In this document: positions 48,490 through 57,376 of the stretch, piece after piece
How positions within the stretch are numbered: the stretch's first letter is position 1
Layout: each line of letters starts with the position of its first letter
Source of the DNA: Actinoplanes xinjiangensis
GTDB taxonomy: Bacteria; Actinomycetota; Actinomycetes; Mycobacteriales; Micromonosporaceae
Direction: 5' to 3'
Assembly: GCF_003148685.1 (NCBI RefSeq)
Contig: NZ_QGGR01000017.1
Location: 110,564-174,563 of the forward strand
DNA length: 64,000 nucleotides
Notes under the pieces: generated by a model
Databases searched by the model: none
Told to the model about the DNA's origin: nothing
The model's input: the letters and a program-made list of their open reading frames with translations, nothing else
Position numbers and translations under genes: made by a program

Positions 48490-48728
48490 GACAGCACCTC
48501 GTTGGTGACCGTGTCGCGGACCAGGCTGAACCAGCGACGGCACCCGGCGCTGTGGCTCCACCGTTCCCGGAACGGGCCCTTCGGGTTGTCCCGGAAGAAC
48601 AGATACCGCGCCCACTCGGCGTCGGACAGGGCGGCCGGGTCGGCGGGGTACGCCACACCGGCCTGCCCGCCGTAGTGGAACTCGGACTCGTCGCGGGGCC
48701 CGCACCAGGGGCAGGGGATGAGCATCAT
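48486..48728 (-). CDS. soxD: Sarcosine oxidase delta subunit
   Basis: An 80-residue protein with the SoxD zinc-binding signature: IPCPWCGPRDESEFHYGGQA at the N-terminus and a later CRRWF. WARYLFFRDNPKGPFRERW is the family's most conserved stretch. AGGAA lies upstream of the ATG pair; the first Met (48728) is used. Small but intact. Confidence 0.95.
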   Translation of the reverse strand: MMLIPCPWCGPRDESEFHYGGQAGVAYPADPAALSDAEWARYLFFRDNPKGPFRERWSHSAGCRRWFSLVRDTVTNEVLS

Positions 48729-48748
48729 GGCGTTTCCTAGGTGAGAAC

Positions 48749-49996
48749 TCAGTGGGCGACCGCGGCGGCGCCGTGCTCGTCGACGAGAGCGCCGGTGACG
48801 AAGCGCTCCAGACTGAACGGCGCGTTCAGCGGATGGGGTTCGCCGTGCGCCACGGTGTGCGCGTAACACCAGCCCACGCCCGGTGTCGCCTTGAACCCGC
48901 CGGTGCCCCACCCGCAGTTCAGGTAGAGGTTCTCCACCGGCGACAGACCGACGATGGGGGAGGCGTCCGGGGTGACGTCGACGATGCCGCCCCAGGTCCG
49001 CAGCACGTGCGCCCGCGCGAACACCGGGAACAGCTCCAGGGCCGCCGACATCTGGCGCTCGATGATGTGGAACGCGCCGCGCTGGCCGTACCCGTTCCAC
49101 GTGTCGATGCCGGCGCCCATCACCAGCTCACCCTTGTGCGCCTGGCTGACGTAGACGTGCACGGCGTTCGACATGACGACCGTCGGGTGGACCGGTTCGA
49201 GCAGTTCGGAGACGAGCGCCTGCAAGGGGTGACTCTGCAGGGGCAGGTCGATGCCGGCGGTCGCGGCCACCACCGAGGTGTGCCCGGCCGCGCTCAGCGC
49301 GACCCGCCCCGCCCCGATGGTGCCCAGGTTCGTGTGCACGCCGGTGACCCGCCCGCCGGTGATCTGCAGGCCCCGCACCTCGCAGTTCTGGATCAGGTCC
49401 ACTCCGAGGGCGTCGGCGGCGCGGGCGTAACCCCAGGCCACGTAGTCGTGCTTGGCGATGCCCGCGCGCGGCTGGTAGGTCGCGCCGAGCACCGGGTAGC
49501 GCACGTCCGGGGAGATGTTGACGATCGGGCAGACCTCCCGCACCCGCGCCGGGTCGAGCCATTCGGCGTCGACCCCGTTGAGCCGGTTGGCGTGCACCCG
49601 TCGCACGCTGTCGCGCACGTCCTGCGGGCTGTGCGCCAGGTTGAGCACGCCCCGCTGGCTGAACAGGATCGGGTAGCCGAGTTCCTCTTCCAGGCTCTCC
49701 CACAGTTTGAGGGAGTGCTCGTAGATGCCGGCGCTCTCGTCCCACAGGTAGTTGGAGCGGATGATCGTGGTGTTCCGGGCCATGTTGCCGCCCGCGAGCC
49801 AGCCGCGTTCCAGCACCGCCACGTTCGTGATGCCGTGATTCCTGGCCAGGTAGTAGGCGGTGGCGAGGCCGTGCCCGCCGCCGCCTACGACGATGACGTC
49901 GTAGGCGGCCTTGGGCTCCGGGTTGCGCCACAGCCGGTCGGGGTGCTCCGGCAGGTCGCCGCCCGGGGCGGGGCGGGACCCTACTGGGCCAGCCAC
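48749..49996 (-). CDS. soxB: Sarcosine oxidase beta subunit
   Basis: A 415-residue FAD-dependent subunit. The dinucleotide-binding VIVVGGGGHGLATAYYLARN is followed by GGNMARNTTIIRSNYLWDE and QPRAGIAKHDYVAWGYARAA; the His there is the one to which FMN is covalently attached in characterised SoxB. VTPDASPIVGLSPVENLYLN lies near the C-terminus. The GTG at 49996 (16-base overlap with the binding-protein gene) gives the usual N-terminus before DLPEHPDRLWRNPEPKAAYD. It carries the active site for sarcosine oxidation. Confidence 0.94.
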   Translation of the reverse strand: MAGPVGSRPAPGGDLPEHPDRLWRNPEPKAAYDVIVVGGGGHGLATAYYLARNHGITNVAVLERGWLAGGNMARNTTIIRSNYLWDESAGIYEHSLKLWESLEEELGYPILFSQRGVLNLAHSPQDVRDSVRRVHANRLNGVDAEWLDPARVREVCPIVNISPDVRYPVLGATYQPRAGIAKHDYVAWGYARAADALGVDLIQNCEVRGLQITGGRVTGVHTNLGTIGAGRVALSAAGHTSVVAATAGIDLPLQSHPLQALVSELLEPVHPTVVMSNAVHVYVSQAHKGELVMGAGIDTWNGYGQRGAFHIIERQMSAALELFPVFARAHVLRTWGGIVDVTPDASPIVGLSPVENLYLNCGWGTGGFKATPGVGWCYAHTVAHGEPHPLNAPFSLERFVTGALVDEHGAAAVAH

Positions 49997-50943
49997 GCCT
50001 TCACCTTGTCCGGGTTCGCCTCGACCCACTTCTTGGCGGCGTCATCGGCGGACAGCTTGTCCTCGGCGATGTACTTGGCCACCACGTTCTGGTCGTCGTT
50101 GGTCCACGTGAACGCCTTGACCAGCTTGTAGGCGGGACCGTTGGCGTCGGCGAACTTCTTGCTGACGATCTTGTCGAGCACGTACTCGGGGTAGTCGCAG
50201 GCGACCTTCGCGGCGTCCGCGTCACAGCCGGTCTCGTACTTCGGCAGGCTGACCTTGACCAGCTTCAGCTCGGCCAGGAACCACTGCGGCTCGTAGAAGT
50301 AGCCGATCAGCGGCGTCTTCTTGGCCTCGGCCTGACGGAACGCGGTGATCAGCGCGGCCTCACTGCCGGCGTACACCACCTTGTAGTTCAGCTTCAGGTT
50401 CTTGACCAGCGCCTCGTCGTTGGTGACGAACGACGGGTCGCCGTCCAGGAGCTGGCCCTTGTCACCGGACTCGGACGTCTTGAACTGGGCGGCGTACTTG
50501 TTGAGGTTGTTCCAGTCGGTGATGTCCGGGTACTGGGCGGCCATCCACGGCGGTACGTACCAGCCGATGACGCCCTTGTTGCCGGTCTCGCCCGCCGCGA
50601 CCGCGGTCTTCTGCTCGTCGATGTACTTCTTCTTGAGATCGTCGTGGCCCCAGTTCTCCACGATCGCGTCCACCTCGCCGGTGCCGAAGCCCTGCCAGGC
50701 GATCTCCTCCTTGAGGTCCTTCTTGGTGACGGTGCAACCGAGGTTCTTCTCCGCGACGTACGCGATGACCGCGGCGTTCGCCTCGTACCCGACCCACGGG
50801 TTGACGGCCAGGTTGAAGGTGCCGCAGGCGGCCGCGCCCGACGACGAGCCGGCCACCGGGGTCTCGCCGATCTTCTCGCCGCCGCAGGCGGTCAGCGCCA
50901 GTGCCGTGACGGCGGCGGTCGCCGTGAGGCGCAATAGCTTCAT
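49981..50943 (-). CDS. Glycine betaine ABC transporter substrate-binding lipoprotein
   Basis: A 320-residue OpuAC-type lipoprotein with lipobox (LALTAC). Trp/Tyr-rich ligand blocks (NLAVNPWVGYEANAAVIAYV, IVENWGHDDLKKKY, GWYVPPWMAAQYP, GYFYEPQWFL) fit quaternary-ammonium binding through an aromatic box. It follows the permease gene by two bases. Together with the permease and ATPase it should import betaine or choline as substrate for the enzymes of the same operon. It is paralogous to the conservon-linked protein at 40092-41051. Confidence 0.93.
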   Translation of the reverse strand: MKLLRLTATAAVTALALTACGGEKIGETPVAGSSSGAAACGTFNLAVNPWVGYEANAAVIAYVAEKNLGCTVTKKDLKEEIAWQGFGTGEVDAIVENWGHDDLKKKYIDEQKTAVAAGETGNKGVIGWYVPPWMAAQYPDITDWNNLNKYAAQFKTSESGDKGQLLDGDPSFVTNDEALVKNLKLNYKVVYAGSEAALITAFRQAEAKKTPLIGYFYEPQWFLAELKLVKVSLPKYETGCDADAAKVACDYPEYVLDKIVSKKFADANGPAYKLVKAFTWTNDDQNVVAKYIAEDKLSADDAAKKWVEANPDKVKAWLAQ

Positions 50944-50945
50944 GT

Positions 50946-52904
50946 TCAGTTACTACCTTTCGAGGGGGAAGAGGCCCGGGCGATGCGGTCGAGCATGATC
51001 CCGAGCAGCACGATGGCGGCGCCGGCCGCGAGGCCCTTGCCGTAGAGCTGTCCCTGGGAGAAGCCGGCGACCACGTCGTATCCGAGCGCACCGGCTCCGA
51101 CCAGGCCGCCGACCACGACCATGGACAGGACATAGATGAGGCCCTGGTTCGCCGCGAGGGTGAGCGACGGCCGGGCCATGGGGAGCTGAACCTTGGTGAT
51201 CATCTGCCAGGCGCTGGACCCGGCGGCGGTCGCGGACTCGGCGGTGGCGGCCGGGATGGCGCGCACCCCGTCCGCGACGATCTTGATGGCGACCGGGGCG
51301 GCGAACACCACGGCGGCCACGATCGCGGTGAAGCGGGTGGCCGAGAAGAGCGCCAGGAACGGCACCAGATAGACGAACGCCGGCATCGTCTGGCCGGCGT
51401 CCAGGACCGGGCGGATGATCCGGTCGGCGAACCGGTTGCGGCCCATCCACACGCCGACGGCCACCCCGAGGAGCATCACCATCGCGGTCGCGACGATCGT
51501 CATGGCCAGCGTCGTCATGCTGTCCTGCCACAGCCCGGTGCCGATCAGCAGAGCCACGCACGCGGCCGTGGTGATCACCGACCGCACGGTGCCGAGCAGC
51601 GCGGCGAGCAGCACGGCGACCGCGCCGACCAGCCACCACGGCGATTCGACGAGCAGCGCTTCCAGCGGGTTGAGCAGGGCGTACGTGATCGCGTTCTTGA
51701 TCGCCTCGGTGGCGGTGGACAGGTCCTGCTGCGCCCACAGGGCCACCGAGTCGGCGCTCTTGGCGAGCGTGCCGCCGATCGTGACGTCGTCCGGGAACTC
51801 GGCCGCCCAGTAGTAGGTGTGCGACAGGTAGGCGCAGACCGCCGCGACGACACCGAACACGGCGAGCAGGGGCCGGCGGAACCGGGCGGCCCGTCCGGTC
51901 TGCCGCACCCGGTTCCCGGCCGCCGTGGTGACCCGGTCCAGCACGACGGCCATCACGACGATCGCCAGGCCGGCGTTGAACGCGGTGCCCACGTCGAGCG
52001 TCTGCAGCGCCTTGATCACGGTCTTGCCCAGGCCGGGGGCGTCGATGAGGGCCGCGATGGTGACCATCGACAGCGCCGCCATGATGGTCTGGTTGACGCC
52101 GAGAACGATGGTGCCCTTGGACAGCGGCAGCAGCACCCCGGTGAGTTTCTGCCGGCCGGTGGCACCGAGCGACTCGGACGCCTCGACCGCCGAGCGCGGC
52201 ACCGAGCGGATGCCGTGCGCGGTGAGCCGGATCGCCGGCGGCATCGCGTAGATCAGCGTGGCGATCGTCGCCGACGCGGGGCCGATCAGGAACAGCAGGG
52301 TCAGCGGGGCCAGGTAGACGAAGGTCGGCATCGTCTGCATGAAGTCCAGGACCGGCGTGACCAGCTTGTGGAAGCGGTCGGACAGCCCGGCCCAGATGCC
52401 CAGCGGGATGCCGATGAGCAGCGAGATCACCACCGCGCCCAGGGTGAGGGCGAGCGTGTCCATGCTCTCCTCCCACAGACCCTGCAACCCGAAGAAGACG
52501 AAACCGGCGGCGGCGAGCAGGGCCGGCTTCCACCCGGCGAAGACCCAGGAGACGTACGCGACGACGGCCACCACCCCGAGCCAGCCGAGCACCGGCACCG
52601 GCCGGCCGTACGACGGCTGGGCGATCAGGTCTTGGAGGAACGTGACCAGGCTGTCGACGGCGGCCCGGATCTCGTTGAAGAAGTACAGGAAGAACGGGCT
52701 GCTGTCGCGGTTCGCGCCGACCGTGTCGTTGACGTCGTTGAGCCAGTGGTGCAGCGGGGTCAGGTCGGCGGGGGAGAGCCCGAGCGTGTGCACCCCACGT
52801 GCCGGCACCCAGATCAGCACCCAGGCCAGCAGGACGGCGGCCACCAGGACCGGCTTGCCCGGCCGCCGCCACGTCCGCTGGAGGCCGACCGTCGTGGTGG
52901 CCAT
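50946..52904 (-). CDS. Glycine betaine ABC transporter permease, duplicated
   Basis: A 652-residue membrane protein made of two permease units in one chain. The first cytoplasmic EAA-type loop is VEASESLGATGRQKLTGVLL (about residues 240-260) and the second is AESATAAGSSAWQMITKVQL (near 580). A shorter region of Trp/Phe-rich loops separates them. A fused pair is one known form of OpuA/ProW-type transporters in actinobacteria, so one chain can replace a homodimer. Its stop lies two bases before the binding-protein gene and its ATG overlaps the ATPase stop. Confidence 0.9.
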   Translation of the reverse strand: MATTTVGLQRTWRRPGKPVLVAAVLLAWVLIWVPARGVHTLGLSPADLTPLHHWLNDVNDTVGANRDSSPFFLYFFNEIRAAVDSLVTFLQDLIAQPSYGRPVPVLGWLGVVAVVAYVSWVFAGWKPALLAAAGFVFFGLQGLWEESMDTLALTLGAVVISLLIGIPLGIWAGLSDRFHKLVTPVLDFMQTMPTFVYLAPLTLLFLIGPASATIATLIYAMPPAIRLTAHGIRSVPRSAVEASESLGATGRQKLTGVLLPLSKGTIVLGVNQTIMAALSMVTIAALIDAPGLGKTVIKALQTLDVGTAFNAGLAIVVMAVVLDRVTTAAGNRVRQTGRAARFRRPLLAVFGVVAAVCAYLSHTYYWAAEFPDDVTIGGTLAKSADSVALWAQQDLSTATEAIKNAITYALLNPLEALLVESPWWLVGAVAVLLAALLGTVRSVITTAACVALLIGTGLWQDSMTTLAMTIVATAMVMLLGVAVGVWMGRNRFADRIIRPVLDAGQTMPAFVYLVPFLALFSATRFTAIVAAVVFAAPVAIKIVADGVRAIPAATAESATAAGSSAWQMITKVQLPMARPSLTLAANQGLIYVLSMVVVGGLVGAGALGYDVVAGFSQGQLYGKGLAAGAAIVLLGIMLDRIARASSPSKGSN

Positions 52905-53941
52905 CAGGCGACGGCTTCCACGTCGGTCACGACGGTGAGGATCTCCTCGGCGGTGACGACCCCGAGCAGCGTCCCGTCCCGTACCACCTTGACCGGCCGG
53001 TCGGCGGCCAGCACGGTCCGGACCGCGTCCCGGATGACCACCTCGGGACCCAGTTCCGGGCCGTCCAGCACGTCGTCCGGGCGCGGCTGCCGCATCACCC
53101 AGCGCAGGGTCAGCACCGAGGCCCGCGGCACGTCCCGGACGAAGTCGCGCACGTAGTCGTCGGCCGGCGCGCCGACCAGCTCGTCGCCGGTGCCGCACTG
53201 CACCTGCCGGCCGTCCCGCATGATCAGGATCCGGTCGCCGAGCCGCAGCGCCTCGTTCAGGTCGTGGGTGATGAAGACCATCGTCTTGCCGACCTCGCGG
53301 TGCAGGCGGATGACCTCGTTCTGCATGTCGCGGCGGATCAGCGGGTCGAGGGCGGAGAACGGCTCGTCGAAGTAGAGGACGTCCGGGTCCACGGCCAGCG
53401 CCCGGGCCAGGCCGACGCGCTGCTGCATGCCGCCGGACAGCTGGTCGGGGTAGCTGTGCTCGTACCCCTCGAGGCCGACCAGGTCGATCACCTCGCGGGC
53501 CCGGCGCAGCCGCTCGGCCTTCGACGCGCCGCGGATCTCCAGGCCGTACGCCACGTTGTCGATCACCTGCCGGTACGGCAGCAGCCCGAAGTTCTGGAAC
53601 ACCATGGAGAACTTGTGGCGGCGCAGGTCCCGCAGCCGCCGCTTGCCGGCGCCCAGGATGTCCTCGCCCTCGAAGACGACCTGCCCGGCGGTCGGCTCCA
53701 CCAGCCGGGTGAGGCAGCGGACCAGGGTGGACTTGCCGGACCCGGACAGGCCCATCACCACGAAGACCTCGCCGGGCGCGACGTCGAACGACACCTCGCG
53801 GACCGCGGCCGTGCAGCCGGTCCTCTCGATCAGCTCACGCCGGGTCAGCGCCTTCAGTTCGTCCGAACGCGGCACCCGGTCCGCCTTGTGCCCGAACACC
53901 TTCCACAGGTCCCGGACCGAGATCACGGTCTCGGTGCTCAT
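52904..53941 (-). CDS. Glycine betaine ABC transporter ATPase
   Basis: A 345-residue ATPase with Walker A GLSGSGKST, Q-loop VFQNFGLLPYR, signature LSGGMQQRV, Walker B VLYFDEPFSAL and H-loop FITHD. The N-terminal insertion (DELKALTRRELIERTGCTAA) and the C-terminal CBS-like half (VIRDAVRTVLAADRPVKVV) are characteristic of ProV/OpuAA. In that family, the CBS part senses ionic strength, so uptake may be osmotically gated even though the operon is catabolic. Confidence 0.94.
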   Translation of the reverse strand: MSTETVISVRDLWKVFGHKADRVPRSDELKALTRRELIERTGCTAAVREVSFDVAPGEVFVVMGLSGSGKSTLVRCLTRLVEPTAGQVVFEGEDILGAGKRRLRDLRRHKFSMVFQNFGLLPYRQVIDNVAYGLEIRGASKAERLRRAREVIDLVGLEGYEHSYPDQLSGGMQQRVGLARALAVDPDVLYFDEPFSALDPLIRRDMQNEVIRLHREVGKTMVFITHDLNEALRLGDRILIMRDGRQVQCGTGDELVGAPADDYVRDFVRDVPRASVLTLRWVMRQPRPDDVLDGPELGPEVVIRDAVRTVLAADRPVKVVRDGTLLGVVTAEEILTVVTDVEAVA

Positions 53942-55383
53942 GACGACTCCAATGTCTCGGGACGGAACCAGTGCTGGGGGCGGGGGTCGATGTTCTGCCA
54001 GACGTGCTTGGTCTCGCGATATTCGTCGAGCCCGCTGGGGCCCAGCTCACGGCCGATGCCGGACTGCTTGAAACCGCCCCACTCGGCCTGCGGCACGTAC
54101 GGGTGGTAGTCGTTGATCCAGACGGTGCCGTGCCGCAGCCGCTGCGCGACCCGCTGAGCCCGGCCGGCGTCGCTGGTCCACACCGCCCCGGCGAGCCCGT
54201 AGTCGGTGTCGTTGGCGATCCGTACCGCCTCGTCCTCGCCGGTGAACGTCTCCACGGTCAGCACCGGCCCGAACGACTCGTCACGCACGACGGTCATGCC
54301 GGAGCGGCACCCGTCCAGGACGGTCGGCAGGTAGTAGAAGCCGCCGGCCAGCGCCGGGTCGTCCGGCCGCCGCCCGCCGCAGCGCAGCACCGCGCCCTCG
54401 GCCAGGCCCGCGGCCACGTACTCCTCGACCTTGGCCAGGTGCGCCGCCGAGATCAGCGGCCCCGTCTCGGCGTCCGGGTCGAACGGGCCGCCCAGCCGGA
54501 TCCGCCGCGCGCGCTCGACGACCGCGTCCACGAAGTCGTCGTGGATGGACTCCTCGACGACGAGCCGCGCGCCGGCCGAGCAGACCTGGCCGGAGTGCAG
54601 GAACACCGCGGTCAGCGCGAAGTCGACGGCGGTGTCGAAGTCGGCGTCGGCGAAGACCACGTTGGGGTTCTTGCCGCCCAGTTCCAGGGCCACCCGTTTC
54701 ACGGTGGCGGCGGCCGCGGCCATCAGCGCCCGGCCGGTCCGCAGGCTGCCGGTGAACGAGACCAGATCGACGTCCGGGTGCTCGGCCAGCGGCGCCCCGG
54801 CTTCCGGCCCGGCGCCGAGCACCAGGTTCGCGACCCCGTCCGGCAGCCCGGCCTCGGCCAGCAGCCGGAGCAGGATGATCGCCGTCGACGGCGTCAGCTC
54901 GCTCGGCTTGAGAACGAACGTGTTGCCCGCGGCCAGGGCCGGGGCGACCTTCCACGACGTCTGGAGCAGCGGATAGTTCCACGGGGTGATCAGGCCGCAC
55001 ACGCCGACCGGCTCGTGCGTGATCCGGCTGATCGCGTCGGCCCGGCCGGTCTCGATGACCCGGCCCGCGTCGGTCGCGGCGATTCCCGCGTAGTAGCGGA
55101 ACGCCTTCGCCACGTCCTGCATGTCGTACTCGGCCTCGACCAGCCGCTTTCCGGTGTCCAGGGCCTCGGCGCGGGCCAGTTGCGCCGCGTCCCGGTCGAT
55201 CAGGTCGGCGACCCGGAACAGCAGCGCGCCCCGCTCGACCGCCGGGGTGTGCGGCCACGGGCCGGCGTCGAACGCCCGGCGGGCGGTGGCGATGGCGGCG
55301 ATCGTGTCCTCGCGGGACCCGTCGGTCACCGTGGTGACGAGGCTGCCGTCGGCCGGGCAGCGGATCTCCCGTTTCCCGGTCAC
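53938..55383 (-). CDS. betB: Betaine aldehyde dehydrogenase
   Basis: A 481-residue ALDH. NAD-binding SFTGSLRTGRALM, catalytic Glu in LELGGKNPNVVF, catalytic Cys in HSGQVCSAGARL and the C-terminal WGGFKQSGIGRELG are all intact. The GTG at 55383 overlaps the betA stop codon (GTGA). The chain begins just before CPADGSLV and lacks about 15-20 residues of the usual first strands, so it is slightly short at the N-terminus. Placement next to choline dehydrogenase points to oxidation of betaine aldehyde to glycine betaine. Confidence 0.92.
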   Translation of the reverse strand: MTGKREIRCPADGSLVTTVTDGSREDTIAAIATARRAFDAGPWPHTPAVERGALLFRVADLIDRDAAQLARAEALDTGKRLVEAEYDMQDVAKAFRYYAGIAATDAGRVIETGRADAISRITHEPVGVCGLITPWNYPLLQTSWKVAPALAAGNTFVLKPSELTPSTAIILLRLLAEAGLPDGVANLVLGAGPEAGAPLAEHPDVDLVSFTGSLRTGRALMAAAAATVKRVALELGGKNPNVVFADADFDTAVDFALTAVFLHSGQVCSAGARLVVEESIHDDFVDAVVERARRIRLGGPFDPDAETGPLISAAHLAKVEEYVAAGLAEGAVLRCGGRRPDDPALAGGFYYLPTVLDGCRSGMTVVRDESFGPVLTVETFTGEDEAVRIANDTDYGLAGAVWTSDAGRAQRVAQRLRHGTVWINDYHPYVPQAEWGGFKQSGIGRELGPSGLDEYRETKHVWQNIDPRPQHWFRPETLESS

Positions 55384-57038
55384 CGGTCGATGCCCTGCCG
55401 GAAGAACGGCACCTCGACCGGGGCGAGCGGGGTGTTGCCGAGGATCAGGTCGGCGGCCTTCTCGGCGATCATCATCACCGGGGCGTAGATGTTGCCGTTC
55501 GTGACGTACGGCATCACCGAGGCGTCGACGACACGGAGCCGCTGGACGCCGTGCACCCGCATGCTCGCCGGATCGACCACCGACATGTCGTCGGCACCCA
55601 TCCGGGCCGTGCACGACGGATGCAGCGCGGTCTCACCCTCACGCCGCACCCAGTCGAGGATCTCCTCGTCGGTCTCGACCGCACTGGCCGGTGACGTCTC
55701 GCCCCCGTTGAACGGATCCAGTGCGGGCTGATTGAGGATGGTGCGGGCGACCCGGACCGCCTCCACCCACTCCCGGCGGTCCTGATCGGTGGAGAGGTAG
55801 TTGAAGCGCAGCGCCGGGTGCTCCCGCGGATCCCGGCTCCGGATCTTCACGCTGCCGCGGGCGTCGGAGTACATCGGCCCGACGTGCACCTGGTAGCCGT
55901 GCCCGCCGGCCGGGGACGAGCCGTCGTAGCGGACCGCGATCGGCAGGAAGTGGAACATCAGATTCGGGTACGCGACCTGGTCGTTGCTGCGGACGAACCC
56001 GCCCGCCTCGAAGTGGTTGGTGGCGGCCGGGCCGCTGCGCAGGAACAGCCACTGCGCGCCGATCCACGGCCGGTGCCGCCATTTCAGGTACGGCTGCATC
56101 GACACCGGCTGCGTGGACGCGTACTGGATGTACACCTCCAGGTGGTCCTGAAGGTTCTCGCCGACCCCGGGCAGGTGGTGGACCGGCGTGATGCCGAGGG
56201 CGGACAGTTCGGCGGCGTCACCGATGCCGGACAACTGGAGGATCTGCGGGGTGTTGATCGCCCCACCGCAGAGGATCACCTCGCCCGCGTACACGCGGTG
56301 CGGTGCGCCGCCCCGCCGGGTCGTGTACTCGACGCCGACCGCCCGGGTCCCGTCGAAGAGCACCCGCGAGACGAGTGCTCTGGTCCGTACCGTCAGATTG
56401 GGTCTGCTCATCGCCGGGTGCAGGTAGGCGCCTGCCGCGGAGAGACGCCGGCCCCGCTGGATGTTGCGGTCGAAGAGGGCGAAGCCCTCCTGGCGTTCCC
56501 CGTTGACGTCGGCGGTCGGCGGATAACCGGCCTGCTCGCTCGCCGCCAGCATCGCCCGGAAGAGCGGATTGGTGCCCGGCCCGCGTTCCAGGACCAGCGG
56601 CCCGTCATGCCCCCGGTACGGATCGTCCGGGTCGGCGGCCAGGCAGTTCTCCATCCGGTTGAAGTACGGCAGGCAGTGCGCGTAGTCCCAGTCCGCCATG
56701 CCCGGGTCGGCCGCCCAGCGCTCGTAGTCGAGCGGGTTGCCGCGCTGAAAGATCATTCCGTTGATGCTGCTGGAGCCGCCGAGGACCTTGCCGCGGGCGT
56801 GGTAGATGCGCCGGCCGAGCATGTGCGGCTCGGGCTCCGACTCGTACTTCCAGTCGTAGAAGCGGCTGCCGATCGGGAACGTCAGCGCCGCCGGCATGTG
56901 GATGAACACGTCCCACGGGTAGTCGGGACGGCCCGCCTCCAGCACCAGGACCTTGTTGAGCGGGTCGGCGGAGAGCCGGGCGGCCAGCGCCGAGCCGGCC
57001 GAGCCGCCGCCGACGATCACGAAGTCGTACTTGGTCAT
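55380..57038 (-). CDS. betA: Choline dehydrogenase (GMC oxidoreductase)
   Basis: A 552-residue GMC flavoenzyme: FAD-binding DFVIVGGGSAGSALAARLS, GGSSSINGMIFQRGNPLDYE, GGAINTPQILQLSGIGD and the active-site pair in LHPSCTARMG (His) and MPYVTNGNIYAPVMMIAEKA (Asn). These match BetA. It oxidises choline to betaine aldehyde, feeding electrons to the membrane chain. It overlaps the ferredoxin gene upstream (ATGA) and the aldehyde dehydrogenase gene downstream. Confidence 0.93.
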   Translation of the reverse strand: MTKYDFVIVGGGSAGSALAARLSADPLNKVLVLEAGRPDYPWDVFIHMPAALTFPIGSRFYDWKYESEPEPHMLGRRIYHARGKVLGGSSSINGMIFQRGNPLDYERWAADPGMADWDYAHCLPYFNRMENCLAADPDDPYRGHDGPLVLERGPGTNPLFRAMLAASEQAGYPPTADVNGERQEGFALFDRNIQRGRRLSAAGAYLHPAMSRPNLTVRTRALVSRVLFDGTRAVGVEYTTRRGGAPHRVYAGEVILCGGAINTPQILQLSGIGDAAELSALGITPVHHLPGVGENLQDHLEVYIQYASTQPVSMQPYLKWRHRPWIGAQWLFLRSGPAATNHFEAGGFVRSNDQVAYPNLMFHFLPIAVRYDGSSPAGGHGYQVHVGPMYSDARGSVKIRSRDPREHPALRFNYLSTDQDRREWVEAVRVARTILNQPALDPFNGGETSPASAVETDEEILDWVRREGETALHPSCTARMGADDMSVVDPASMRVHGVQRLRVVDASVMPYVTNGNIYAPVMMIAEKAADLILGNTPLAPVEVPFFRQGIDR

Positions 57039-57376
57039 GGCTTGGCTCCGGGTGGCAGATTGGGTGGTTCCTTCGAGAGTTCGACGTGGACGACGCCGTC
57101 GGTCACCTCGACCCGGTGGGTGCGTACCGGTTTCTTCGCCGGGGGCGCGTCGACCGCACCGGTGCGCAGGTCGAAGCGGGAGGCGTGCAGCGGGCACTCC
57201 ACCTCGCAGCCCTCCAGCCAGCCGTCGGCGAGCGACGCGTCCTGGTGGGTGCAGGTGTCGTCGATCGCGAAGACCTCGCCGTCCTCGGTGTGGAAGATCG
57301 CCACCGCCGGTTCGGTCGCCCACCGGTACGCCTCACCCGGTGGTATCTCGCTGAGCGGGCAGACGGGTTGCAGCAT
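57035..57376 (-). CDS. Rieske-type [2Fe-2S] ferredoxin
   Basis: A 113-residue Rieske ferredoxin with the two ligand boxes CTHQDASLADG and CPLHASRFDLRTG. This is the dioxygenase-type ferredoxin (BphF/CarAc-like). Its ATG overlaps the reductase stop by one base. It most likely carries electrons from the adjacent reductase to the Rieske oxygenase at 61959-63071, in place of the GbcB-type reductase known from pseudomonads. Confidence 0.93.
   Translation of the reverse strand: MLQPVCPLSEIPPGEAYRWATEPAVAIFHTEDGEVFAIDDTCTHQDASLADGWLEGCEVECPLHASRFDLRTGAVDAPPAKKPVRTHRVEVTDGVVHVELSKEPPNLPPGAKP

Noticed and set aside
55383..55614. In-frame upstream extension of the betaine aldehyde dehydrogenase
   Set aside because: The extension overlaps the well-supported 3' end of choline dehydrogenase and reads as non-family sequence; the GTGA junction is typical for this operon.
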